This document shows, one piece after another, positions 1-11,455 of a stretch of 64,000 nt of DNA. A program made the position numbers and the translations under genes. A model generated the notes under the pieces. That model ran no database searches and was not told where the DNA came from. It saw only the letters and a program-made list of their open reading frames with translations. Source of the stretch: Crambe crambe (Eukaryota > Porifera > Demospongiae > Poecilosclerida > Crambeidae); contig OZ004588.1 in assembly GCA_963924555.1 (NCBI GenBank), positions 1,178,001 through 1,242,000 on the forward strand, read 5' to 3'. Numbering within the stretch: position 1 is the first letter of the stretch; each line of letters opens with the position of its first letter.

Positions 1-1
1 A

Positions 2-178
2 ACCACTGGAGGAATGGGACAGGAAGCAACCATCTTCTACAAAAGATTAGCAGACATGCTTGCGTCATTTGCTGCTGTGAGATCATCTATATTATGCGTC
101 CGTGGAACAAGGTCATCCAACCATCGACCCCTACGCGATGACCGAGGGATGTATCCCACAAGATTGACTGACACTTAA
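2..178 (+). pseudogene. Fragment of a retroelement-type ORF (3' end)
   Basis: An open frame runs in from the left edge and stops with TAA at 176-178. It encodes about 58 residues with the segments GGMGQEATIFYKRLADML and SSILCVRGTRSS. I recall similar peptide stretches in ORFs of invertebrate and fish retroelements near reverse-transcriptase regions; that is from memory and not checked. The two conserved pieces look pulled together, as if by an internal deletion. No start or upstream part is visible, so it is either an old fragment or the last exon of a gene outside the window. Confidence 0.35.
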
Positions 179-490
179 TTTTTATCCACATCTCATGTTG
201 TATTATAAATCACCGCTGGCGTAACTATAGTATAAGACGATTTTTTTTTTTTTTTAATCATTTCAATTTATCACAAAGGCTAAACTAGCTAGCGACAGTA
301 ATAAATATTGGATGAAGAAGATCCACAATGAAGGTACGCGATGACTGTGTCTACGCATGCGCAACTATTATTCGCGTTTCCATGCGCTTCGCATTATTTT
401 ACATGGAATGGACCAATCAGATACACCGTAGCTTATTATTTGGCGTTCAAAATAGAAATTCGAATTATTGAGTCTCCAGCAGTGGAAGCT
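179..490. other. Intergenic region and 5' flank of the first protease gene
   Basis: This stretch has no supported gene. It contains a poly-T run (241-255), AT-rich sequence, and a CpG-containing segment near 350-390 with a CGCATGCGCA site about 130 bp before the ATG at 491. A reading frame extends upstream of 491, but the residues starting at 491 form a signal peptide that matches the paralogues, so 491 is preferred as the start. Confidence 0.5.
354..363. promoter_or_regulatory. NRF-1-like site upstream of protease gene 1
   Basis: CGCATGCGCA fits the core of the animal NRF-1 (alpha-Pal) consensus and sits about 130 bp upstream of the start codon. The three other intact protease paralogues carry the longer GCGCATGCGC about 45-75 bp upstream of theirs. 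Function is inferred from position and recurrence only. Confidence 0.4.
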
Positions 491-3400
491 ATGGCTAATT
501 TCAGCTCTCTGCTGTTATTGTTGGGGGTGTGTTCTTTCGTGGTTCAATCTAGGTCTATGAGGTGCAACCATAACCCTGATGGAACAAAGGTCTTGATATT
601 ATTGACTAGTTAATGCAAGTCAGTAATTCATACTGTGAATTTTTAGCTTATCAGAGGAGTTCTCCTCCAGCCTGAAGATGAAGTAGTCACAAAAAGAAAT
701 GTCAACACTGCACCACTTCGTATCTCCTTTGTCTATCATTCTACTGGAAAGTAAGTAAGACTTTCCCCCCATTTCATTATCACAATTCCATTGCAAATGT
801 TATCTGCTGGCATACCTCTGAATTCATTTATCACAGTAGGCCCATAGCAACCAGTCAGGCCATAGTCTGACCACTTGTCCCCCCCCCCCCCCCCCCCCCC
901 CCCAACAGCTAAATAATGGGTATAATTGGGGAGATAGAAAGTGCCTTGGTCATTTGCTAGCTACCACTCCTCCAATATTATACACAATACCCTTCCCATT
1001 CCTTGCAGTGTACCAAGACAACAGGAGGAACGTTTACAGGTACATCAGTATTGATTGTCATTAACTGATTGCTATAGCTACACAACATAGATTCTGACCA
1101 TGCAAACTACTTTACAGTTCATGACAGCATTATTAAATTTTCCCCCCTTTATTATAGAGAACAATGAGAAAACTGCAGCAGGAATTAAGCAGGTTACTTA
1201 ACGTCAATTCTCCTGTCACTCGTCCTATCATTCTAGAGAGGTAACTAATTTTTAGTGAACTATAAACTACTGCAGCTAAAAGTATTATTACTCACTTTTT
1301 AAAGGTCGTGTGTGAATGGTTCTGTCGTCTTCAGGGGTTCTGTACGACAGGGCTGTCAATATGAATGTGAAAATATCACAACCTGTGGTCCTATTCCCAT
1401 TCCTGAAGAACACCTAAAGGTTGTTTGCTTGTTTAATTTCATTTGTTCGTTTTGTCCGTTTGCTTAAAATAGAATGGTAAAACCCACATAACTTCAGCAT
1501 CAAAGACCACTGAGTAGCAATAGCATTATAAGTAGCTAGACACCACATCTAATAACCTTAGTGACATACCCTCATGTATACATTATGTAGGCTTGTGTTC
1601 AGTGCAACTCTACTGAAGATCCTGACGATTGCTACACAGTTAATAATGACACAGATGGTCCTGGCCTTAACAACACTGATATGATCATCTATTATGCAAT
1701 TCAAAATACTGGTATTTGTGCACCAGATGCTGGAACAGCAGCATATGCCCAGTCCTGCCAACTTGAAGCTATGTTTGATAGGTGAGTAACTTTTGCACGA
1801 GTTACAGCTGTATATAAGTTTTAGCTTCACTTTTTTTATTTTTATACATGCGTAATAAAGGCCAATTTCTGGAGTTACTGTCTACTGCCTTAGTTCAGTC
1901 ATTCAACTTTCAGATCATGATTTATATTCTACTGCCATACATGAAGTAACTCATGTACTGGTAAGTCAGCTATGTAGCTACTTCAAGAATTAAATGGTCA
2001 TCACAAGCATGAGTAGTGGGGATTATGCCCTCAGTATGGATAAACAAATCTTATTTTTCTTCCCTTAGGGGTTTAGCAATATCCTTTTCCCATATTTTCG
2101 AGATGAAAATGGAATGCCTCGTACTTCAAGACTTGAAGGATTTCCGTATGTACAGCTAACTACAGCTTGTTACTATTATGATTCTGTCTTCTTTCTTTAG
2201 AGTTGGTTCTACCAATACGACCTTTCGCACTGTAGAGTACAGAGACTGGGTCACCAGGCATGGCCAAGTATCTCGTCGAGTCACTCTAATGGTTACACCT
2301 AATGTCATAGTAAGTCTATAATTTATGGCAGTAATATTCAATACGTGTGCATGATCACTAGTCTACACTGAGCTAAAGTCATTCCTCCATCCTATTATTA
2401 CTACTATAGAGACAAGCCTCTCTTCATTTTGGTTGTGCTATTGACTCTATCATGGGAGTGGAGTTAGAAAATGATGGTTCAGAAGGAACAGCAGGTTCTC
2501 ACTGGGAAGCAAGAGTCCTTGGAGTAAATATCATTCTTCATTCTTATCATTGAATCATTGCTGCTTAATATGTGTAGAATGAATTCATGATTGGACAAGT
2601 GTCCTTTAACTCTCCTGTATCCAAGATCACTCTGGGTTTCTTCCATGATACAGGGTTGGTGCTTAATAAAACTCATCCCCCCCCCCCCCCCCCCCCTTGA
2701 ATAAAATAGAATAGCCTAGTTATATATGTCTATTGCATCCCTGGAATATAAGAAGGACACCTCTATTTAAGTTTGATTCCATGAATTGCCACAATTCCTT
2801 ATGAGGTTCAGCTATGGAACTGATGCATTAGCTAGGTAGGTATAGCTAATTCTCTTATCAACACAGGTGGTATGTGCCAAATTATGAACACGCTGAGGCT
2901 CTTGCCTGGGGAAGAGGAGCAGGCTGTCGTTTTCTGCATGGAAGCTGCTTAGAACATATCAACAATCAAATAAGCAGGTGAAATAAATAGACTTACTGGT
3001 GTTGTGTTATTTTTATGTATTATGTGTATACGTATGGCAGCTATCAGAATAGCTATTGACCTGATTTTACATTTCACATAATAAATTCTCTCTTTAAGGA
3101 ATGTGACACTAAACCCTTTCTGCAATGTTCTAAGGGATGTGCCAGGGAGCTATATGACTTGCAGTGTTGACCGAGATCTTTTTACTGTATGCAATCTTGC
3201 AGACCTGAACTTTACTTTAAGTGCTGAAAATCAAGTAGGTCATACGTACTTTGTACCCTTTCCCTCATTGAACATAGAGTGTTAAAATAATGGTAGTTAA
3301 GTAGCAAATCATGCATGTGGTTCACTATGATTAATATTTCTGTGCAGTACTTTACTTCTGGATCGAATTTTAATGCTAGCACTGTGAATGTATCTCGAAT

Positions 3401-4879
3401 TGGTGGTTTAGCACCTTCATATGACTTCTGTCCATTTCATCAACCTCATGCCCTTGTAAGTTATGAATGCTCCACTCTCTGCCTGGACTGCATGCTCTAC
3501 TTTAAGTCACATACACTGGATCACTGAACTAACGTTAACCATGTTTATGTATCTCACTAGCTGTTTCTTTTGTTGTTGTTGCTTTTGCTTTCGATCTTGT
3601 GTTTGTTTCACTTGTTTATTTACTGTAGAGTCCGAGTTGTTCCAATAGTGGAGATATACCACAACAAAATATCAAAGGAGAAACATATGGTATTGGATCT
3701 AGATGCTTTGAACATGGACGGGGATGGAGTAGAATTGATAGAAATGGAGAAAGAGTGTCTGAAATCAGAAGTGTTGGATGCTATCAGGTTATTGATGATT
3801 ATAGTGAAACCTGTCTGATCAGACCAGCCACCACCGGGCCTATAATGAGACCACCTCTATTAAAGATCACACTCCCTACTTACTTTAATGAGATCATCTC
3901 CCCACATTAAACCGACCCTGGTCACAGGTTTTACTCCACATAGCTAAGTCTACTTTGATAGCAGCATAATTATGATCGTACACTTCCACTATCTAGTATG
4001 CCTGCTCTTCTGATGGTGTTGAAATCAAATTCTTCAACCAAAGCTACTTGTGTGAATGTGAAGGTGAAGAGGTGAGTCAGTAATTACCATCTTTGTCTTC
4101 ATTATTGTACATTGTCACACCTATAGCTGGTGATTGACACTGTCTGGGACAATTTTCGCTATCAAGGATCCTTTATCTGCCCATCCTGCAATGATATTTG
4201 CTTTGTAAGTTAGTTAAAAGATACCATGTGATGAAAGATCTCTTGCTACCTATACATGGACACAACTGTATAGCCACTTAGCCAGCTATAGCTATGAATT
4301 ATCCCTTTGCAGGATTCCTTGAGTAATTGCACCAATTCTACCGATAGAGGTAACTTCATTTTTGTTGATCCATAATGTTATAATGTGCTATGTATATATC
4401 ATTTCATCAGCTCCTTGTCCAGGAAAGGTTACTTCTACATATGACAACACAGGTACAATTTATTAGTCAAAGAGAAGTAGTATAGCTACTTGCTTATCTC
4501 TTCAGAGTCTACAACACCATTGTCTCAATATTCACATACCACCTCATCTCCAAGTTCAGATGATAATGTGACAGTGGTTTTTAATCAAACAGGAATACCT
4601 TCAACTGTGCTGTCTCCTTCAACTACTGAAGGAGTATCTAGCCAAACATCTTCTTCTTCTTCTTCTTCTTCGACCGCTGGAACTGTAACATCTAGTGTAA
4701 CAGCATCTCATCAAACATCAACAGGTCGAGCTTCTCCAACTACAGGAACTGTGGGTCCTGCTGGTCAAGGAGTGCGGACGACATCTGGAACAGTACCTCA
4801 TGACCAATTAGGCTTGGGTATTCCTTTATTTTTATGCCTCAATATAGTCATCATTATTCTAATGGCTATTATGAGCTAG
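491..4879 (+). CDS. Leishmanolysin-like (M8) zinc metalloprotease, GPI-type tail, paralogue 1
   Basis: Twenty exons: 491-589, 647-750, 1009-1039, 1158-1240, 1305-1419, 1591-1781, 1861-1960, 2069-2145, 2201-2309, 2410-2523, 2578-2654, 2867-2977, 3099-3234, 3348-3455, 3629-3787, 3997-4071, 4127-4204, 4313-4349, 4411-4452, 4506-4879. The coding length is 2220 nt (739 residues). A signal peptide occupies about residues 1-20 and is followed by an R-C-x-H-D/N segment. The zinc site is HEVTH (235-239), with the third ligand His334 in GSHWE and a Met-turn Met345 in NEFM. This HExxH, long-gap His, Met layout is that of M8 peptidases. Cys-rich exons 13-18 follow, then a Ser/Thr-rich stalk with a Ser run encoded by about nine TTC/TCT units, and a hydrophobic C-terminus without a cytoplasmic tail, as expected for GPI attachment (inferred). 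The donor of intron 1 (GTCTTG) is weak. A furin RRKR site seen in the paralogues is absent here (TKR only). Confidence 0.88.
878..903. repeat. Poly-C tract in intron 2
   Basis: About 25 C residues in a row lie inside intron 2 of protease gene 1. A similar C run occurs at about 2676-2697 in intron 11. Such tracts recur across the window (for example 44095-44122) and are prone to length variation or assembly error. Confidence 0.85.
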
Positions 4880-5003
4880 CTAAAAGGAAAAGGAACTTTA
4901 TTATCATGATTGATCATTAATCTGCGACTGATACGCGCATGCGCATATGTTCTCGCGCGCGCTGAAACGCGTTAAGCGAGCGTAGAACGTCGAATTATTA
5001 GTT
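4880..5003. promoter_or_regulatory. Short intergenic spacer and promoter of protease gene 2
   Basis: Only 124 bp separate the stop codon of gene 1 from the ATG of gene 2. The spacer holds GCGCATGCGC (4935-4944) followed by a CG-rich run of alternating CG dinucleotides near 4954-4962. A nearly identical copy lies at about 13099-13218 before gene 3. The conservation comes from the recent duplication, but the GCGCATGCGC site is also present before the older inverted paralogue. Confidence 0.55.
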
Positions 5004-8000
5004 ATGGCCTATTCACTTCTGATGATTTCACTATTGGTGGGAGTGTGTTTTTCAGACTTCTTTGTGGTCCATGCTATGAGGTGTATGCATGATCCCGACA
5101 GAGTAAAGGTAGGGGTTAATGAGATTTTATATACCAGCAGCCAGCTAGCGATAATGTCACTAGCTTATCACAGGAGTTCCCCTAGACTATGATGATGTAC
5201 AACCACGCAGAAAAAGACAGCTTAATACCATCGCACCTATTCGTGTCTCCTTTATCTACCACAGTAGTGGGGTGTAAGTAGCCATCGAATTAGCTAATCC
5301 ACTTTCTAGATAATGTGTCAGTCATGATTCATACCTGTTGTATCTTGCAGCACAACCCCACAACAAGAAGCTCGCTTACAGGTAATATTGCCCGTTGCTT
5401 TTGGCCTTTCAAATCATTTCAGTATTCAATTAGAGAATCATCCAAGATGTACAAGGCACTCTACGAAGCTTACTTAATGTTAAATCTCCTTTAACTCGTC
5501 CTTTACTGTTTCAAAGGTATCCAAAATCTCTTTCCCCTATAAAAAATTTGATATTATTATCTTCAGGGCATGTAGTATGGATGTTTTTGAAAGCCATGGT
5601 TGCAGGTATGATTGTGAGACCACAACCTGTGGTCCCATTCCTTTTCCGGAAGATCACCTACGGGTTCGTTAATACGTAATTATAGACAATCATTATTAAG
5701 TTTTGGAGGTTGAAGTATCTCTGAGTACAACATAGCATACATGCAGTTACCGTACGGTTACTATTAACGCTTAATTATTTAGCTACATAATTAATTTTTA
5801 GCTAGTTCAAATTTCAAACTGAAATTGTTCCTCTTTGAAATATAATTATGAATAATGAAGGCATGGACCTAATATCAATAGTGTAGCTAATGCCTTGAAG
5901 TCATACAAAAATTGAAAAATATTTTGTACCTGTAAATAATGTGCACATGCTGTCATGGATGTCATGTCATCAGAAGTTGTCAGCCACTAAAATTGTATGT
6001 ACCTAAAATGCTTCAGCTACATAGCTACCTATTAAAATGACTCAAAAATGTTTCAGCACACCTATAGCTAATGCTCCCATTATACATGAAGGCTTGCATG
6101 TTGGATCCATAATCACAGCTCCATACATGAAGGCTTGCATGTTAGACCCATAATCACATCTCTATACATGCAGGGTTGTGTTATATGCAACTCCTCCACC
6201 AACTGCTTCATAAGATATAATAAAGGAGATGGTCCTGGCCTTAGCAACACAGACATAGTCATTTACTACACAATACTGAGTAGTGGAGACTGTACAAGAG
6301 TAATAGCATATGCTAATGCTTGCCAACTTGAGGGTCGGTTGGATAGGTAAGGCAGCAGTTGTACATGTAAATATAATAGCAAGAGTCCTTGCACTAAGAT
6401 GGTACTCAAACATCATTATTCAACTTTGAGTGTAATTTCTCAATGTAGACATTTGGATTCTTTATTTCATGATATTTTTTGAATAAAAAGGCCTATTACA
6501 GGATATATTGTCTTCTGCCTCAATGCATTAAATCGTCTCTCAGACACTAATTTATTTACTGTTGCCATTCATGAAGCAACTCATGTACTGGTAAGTAGCT
6601 ACTGCAATTGCAATGAGTGTCATGGGATTGAAGGATAATTATTGTCTTAATTACAGTGGACTCCCTCTAATCAGGACCACTGAAATGAGGCCACCCCTGT
6701 ATTCAGGGCACTAAATCCACCCCTGAAATGAGACCACCCCTGTATTCAGGACACTTCTGCTGTGGCCAGATTAGAGGGAATCCACTGTAATTCCATTATA
6801 AACATTGGCTTTTACTCCACTGTCCAAGTATCAGGTTGTAAGATATTTACACAGAGTTTCTAAGGCATAGCTTATCACGTATGTATAAACGACTACTTCT
6901 TTTTTATTAAGCTTTTCCTCCCTATGATAATATAACAGGGATTTAGCAGAGTTCTTTACAAATACTATCGAGATGAAAATGGCAATCCTCGTACTCGGAG
7001 GCAGTCCAGAGTTCCGTATGTCAATAAAATGATAAGTAGCATAGCTAGCTATTTCTCAGAACCAGTAGTTAGTGTGGTATAAAAATAGTGAACCATTTCT
7101 GAAATAAGTTATTTGAGGATGATGATGAAGCACCAGATGAAAACGGTGATTTTATAAGTGGCTGTGAAGTGATATATATATATATATATATATATATAGC
7201 TACTGCTTTGTCTTCTGCTCTTCATAACCCATAATCATAACCATGTAATAATGCTATGGCTAAAACTAAAGATCTTCCACCCCCCCCCAGAAATTTTAGC
7301 TAGCTACTAACTTTTCTTTTCTTTCATTGCATACATAATAGAGTGGGCTCTACAAACACCACATTTCGCACTGTGCAATACTCAGACTGGTTGACTAGGC
7401 ACGGCCGAGTCTCCCACTCCGTCACTATGATGGTAACACCAAATGTCAGAGTAAGTTTATTATGTAGATTAGTCATAGTTGTGAGCGAAGTGGAATGAAA
7501 AAATGATCATTGCTCAAAAAAGTAAGGAAGGATAGTAGGGGGATGGGATCGATCTTTGTTCTGTATATCCAACCAACAATCCCTACATATACATCGGGTA
7601 GCTTCAAATTATAGTGCAGTCACGTGTGTAAACATGACTTAATTGATGATATCCGGGTCAGATCCGGGGTAGAACCCCTGGGTAAACGGGGCTTATGATA
7701 TGTTTCTTATGTTCCTCCAATTCTGTCCGATAAGGTGACATCAATGGTTAAATCGCTCACCACAATCCTTTACATTTCCCCGGTAGGTAGTTTTTTTATC
7801 ATAATTCCTTGAATGTTTCGTCAAGATGTATTTTCTTCCTTCCATGTACATACATATTACAGAGACAAGCCTCTCTTCAGTATGGCTGTGCTGTTGACTC
7901 TATCATGGGAGTGGAGCTCGAAAATAATGGTGTAATAGGAACGGCAGGCTCTCACTGGGAAGCAAGAATCCTTGGAGTAATATTTTCAAATAGTTAGCTA

Positions 8001-9159
8001 GCTACTATGTAGCTAAATGCTACAACATTTACAGACAGCAGTCAGCAGGTTGTATATTTGAACCTATAGCCAGCTGGTCACTTATCTGAAACTCCTAGAG
8101 AGAAAGAGAGAAAGTAACGTTTAGTTGATGGATGAGTATTAGTAGCTACCTGCAATTTTCTCACTATAACTACATGTAGCTATATGGCTATTGTAATAGA
8201 TCTCTTATGTATGTATATATGTATGTAGAATGAATACATGACTGGACGAACTTCTTTCAATTCTCCTGTATCCAGGATCACTCTGGGTCTCTTGCATGAT
8301 ACAGGGTGGGTTATGATACAGGTGCATGCTAACAGATTAATCTTAGCTATAATGCACACACATGCAGGTGGTATGTGCCAAATTATGAACATGCTGAAGC
8401 CCTTGCCTGGGGAAGAGGAGCAGGGTGTCGCTTTCTACATGGGAGCTGCTTGGAACACATCAACAGTCAAATAAGCAGGTGTGTGTGGTGTTATTGTGGA
8501 CTGTATAGTCTTCATAGACCCACTCTATAATTATTTAAGGAGAGTGACACTAAACCCTTTCTGCAATGTTCTAAATGATGTGGGAGGAGGGGGTTATAAG
8601 TATTGCACTGTGGACAGAGATAAATCAGCATTCTGTAATCTAGCACTACTAACAAGTACTTTACCTACTAACCTCCAAGTAAGCCATGCATCATGCTTAG
8701 CTATGATTATTGCAAACCAGCTACCATAGATAGCTAACCATGTAGCCACCAACCAGTCTTATGAGACCACCCTGAAAAGAGACTACCTCTCTCTTACAGC
8801 CACTCTGCATGTCTCAACAGCACCTAGCTCCCTTTCAGAGGACCATCTCCCTTAAGATACACCTGTTTCTGGTCCACAGGTAGCTTCAACACCATCAGTC
8901 CATAAATATTAATGTATAGATGGTGTACGCACATGTATATATGGCTGTTAGAAAATACCATGGCTATAGCTGATAGTAAGCATTAGCTATAGCTAATCGA
9001 AACTATAATGTATCAGTATTTCACTTCTGGAGCGAATTTCAATGCCAGCACTGTGGACTTGTCTAGAGTTGGTGGCTCACAAGAAGTATTTGATCGCTGC
9101 CCATTTCATGAACCTGATTCCCACGTAAGTTCTGGTCCTACTATTTATTTGTCTGTTCA

Positions 9160-9200
<41 letters not shown>

Positions 9201-10814
9201 TTGTTTGCTTGCTTGTTTGCTTGTTTATTTGTTTATTTGTTTACGTTCATGTTATAAATCATTAGGCCAGGAGTTGTTCTGATAGTGGGAATCAGCCATC
9301 TGATAATGTCTTAGGGGAAACATTCGGTGCTGGATCCAGATGCTTTGGGATTGGTCTAAGATGGAACAGGACTGATAGTAATGGTCGAAGAGTGTCTACA
9401 GTAGGCAGAAATGTTGGATGTTATCAGGTTACAGTAAAACCTGTAGTTAATGAGACCATCCTGTAATGATCGAGACCACTATTACCATATCCACAACTAT
9501 GCTACTTTAAAAGAGAGTGCCAGCTCATACATAACTATATTACGAGGTCACTCGTTCAGCATTTCATCTTTAGCTGCTAATTGTGTGACAGTCTTAACTT
9601 CCAAACATTAGATGCATGAATTCCACTTTAAACTTTGACTCACCATAACTCACAAGTCATTACTACTGGTCTTGAAATTTGGTGTAGAGATAGTCTGATC
9701 ATTATAGAAAGCATGACAGAAATTGGTCATCAAATAGCAAAATATTCAAATAAGCAATTAAGCTGATAAAAAATGATATATTCTATTCCTTGGGATCTGG
9801 GACTGGTTTATTTATGCATAGCTAATAACTATCGTGATTATACACTTTCATTCTCTAGTATGCCTGCTCTTCTGATGGTGTTGAAATCAAGTTCTTCAAC
9901 CAAAGATATTTGTGTGCATGTGAAGGTGAAGAGGTGAGTCAGTCAGTCAGTCAGTCAGTCAGTTATTGTCTTCATGCATTTATCATTGATTGATCATCAC
10001 ACCTATAGATGGTGATCGACACTGTCTGGGACAATTTTCGCTATCAAGGATCCTTTATTTGTCCATCCTGCAATGATATTTGCTTTGTAAGTTATAGAGC
10101 TATAAAGCCAGCTAGAAGGGGATCAAAAACATGGAAGGTTGTGACACATAATAATTATTATACTTTATTACTTTGTAAGTTATAGAGCTATAAAGCCAGC
10201 TAGAATGGGCTGGCTGTTATACATTGATGGAAGGTACACGTATGTAGTTATGTATAACCATTGTCATCTAGCTGCTATAAGAATCTGATGTTATAATTAT
10301 GTAAGTCATAATCATTATCATTCTATTGCAGGATTCCTTGAGTAACTGTACCAATTCTACCAACAGAGGTAATCGTTATTTATGCATGTATCTTGTGATA
10401 CTGTATCATTATATTCTATTTTTTTTCCCTCAGCTCCTTGTCCAGAAAAGATCACTTTGAAAGGTAGCTACATAATTTCATCCATCACATAATCACATAA
10501 TCATAATTAGCTATTAGCTGTACATTTTTTCCCCATCAGAGTCTTCAACCCAACCTCCAAGTACCACCGTCTTACCTCGATTTTCATCTTCTTCGGCTCC
10601 CCAAATTTCTACTTCAACTCCAAACCAAACTTCTTCCTCAACAGTAAGTACTGTTGCAATTACTTCTCATCACCAAAATTCCACAACTGGAACTGATCGA
10701 GATTCTACAGGAAATCCAGGAAATAATGTGGGGATGACATCTGGAACACTGACTCATTATAAAATGGGATTATTTATGTGCAGCAATATTATCCTAATAG
10801 CTATTATGTGCTAA
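5004..10814 (+). CDS. Leishmanolysin-like (M8) zinc metalloprotease, GPI-type tail, paralogue 2
   Basis: Twenty exons: 5004-5108, 5164-5273, 5351-5381, 5434-5516, 5567-5663, 6174-6346, 6491-6590, 6939-7015, 7342-7450, 7863-7976, 8229-8305, 8368-8478, 8540-8678, 9017-9124, 9266-9427, 9859-9933, 10009-10086, 10332-10368, 10434-10463, 10540-10814. The coding length is 2091 nt (696 residues). A signal peptide is followed by HAMRCMHD and a furin-type RRKR (50-53) that could mark propeptide removal. Catalytic HEATH is at 227-231, with third ligand His326 in GSHWE. The C-terminal exon is Ser/Thr-rich and ends in a hydrophobic stretch of about 15 residues with no basic tail, suggesting GPI anchoring. 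Exon 20 contains an internal GTAAGT (cryptic donor) at Ser-Thr-Val-Ser. Intron 5 (5664-6173) is AT-rich and ends in 41-bp repeats. Confidence 0.9.
6091..6173. repeat. Two 41-bp repeats abutting the exon 6 splice acceptor
   Basis: Two direct copies beginning GGCTTGCATGTTGGA and GGCTTGCATGTTAGA, period 41 bp, end with TACATGAA and the real acceptor TACATGCAG at 6173. The unit resembles the acceptor plus the first bases of exon 6 (GGTTGTG here, GCTTGTG in paralogue 3). Gene 3 has four copies at the same place. Confidence 0.8.
6652..6789. mobile_element. Small inverted-repeat element (MITE-like) in intron 7
   Basis: The ends TACAGTGGACTCCCTCTAAT and, in reverse complement, TACAGTGGATTCCCTCTAAT form terminal inverted repeats of about 24 bp around a 138-bp element. 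The interior holds degenerate direct repeats of the type AATGAGGCCACCCCTGTATTC. No coding capacity. Its position is shared with gene 3 (15049-15218), so insertion predates the duplication. Confidence 0.75.
7173..7199. repeat. (TA)n microsatellite in intron 8
   Basis: About 12 TA units interrupt intron 8 of protease gene 2. The matching intron of gene 3 has lost it. Confidence 0.85.
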
Positions 10815-11455
10815 ACTAAAAAGAAAGAAACAAATTTCGAATTCCTTTTCGTTATTTAATTAGCTATTATCATTATTGTACCAGGTATGGATGAATTATG
10901 TATAAGAAGCACACTAAAATCAAGAATAGATAATTGAGGTATAACTGTACAATTTTATGAGGTGGAAGGGTCATCAAAGAACTATAGCTAGCTAGTGAAC
11001 TCCTACTGAAACCAGTTATATGTATACCAGATGCAGACGATGAAAACCTATTTTACACCTTTAACAAAATGGCATCCTTTGCTGCTAAATATGGAAAACC
11101 TGCCTGTGTTATATTAATGGTCATTGCCCCAAACTACAGATATCTAGTAAGTACTGGAAAAGAATATTAAATTTCATTGAATGAAGAAATGAAAAAATGA
11201 ACTTATAGTCAAAAAGATATAGAAATGAGGAGTGAGATTACAGGTTCTCTGCACTAAAGCTAAAGATTTTGGATGATTTTGTGTTCCAGCTGAAGATGGC
11301 ATTGCTGTCAAAGGAGTTGGTGAAATTGTAGGCCACAGTGAAGGCCAGATTTCAGAGAATAAAGGCCTAGGCCTGGTTGCAGCTGGTGGTGCAATGGAGA
11401 CAGCTAATTGTCAAATCAAACAGATACATTTCATATAATAAATTCTCTCTTTAAG
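10815..11455. other. Intergenic duplicate block with gene fragments and duplication junction
   Basis: There is no complete gene. The block matches 19052-19912 in order and orientation. It includes an exon-like fragment at 10996-11156 and one copy of a coding-like repeat near 11290-11424. The tandem duplication junction is near 11424: leftward sequence continues as in 19903-19912, and rightward sequence as in the intron before exon 13 of gene 1 (about 3070). Confidence 0.75.
10996..11156 (+). pseudogene. Exon-like fragment of an unrecognised gene
   Basis: Bounded by TAG at 10993-10995 and GTAAGT at 11157, this stretch is open for 53 codons. It includes the peptide pieces ELLLKPVICIPDADDENLF and YGKPACVILMVIAPNYRYL. 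The copy at about 19219-19380 is interrupted by an inserted GCTA that creates an in-frame TAA. I do not recognise the family. It is probably an orphaned exon of a neighbouring gene broken by rearrangement. Confidence 0.4.
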
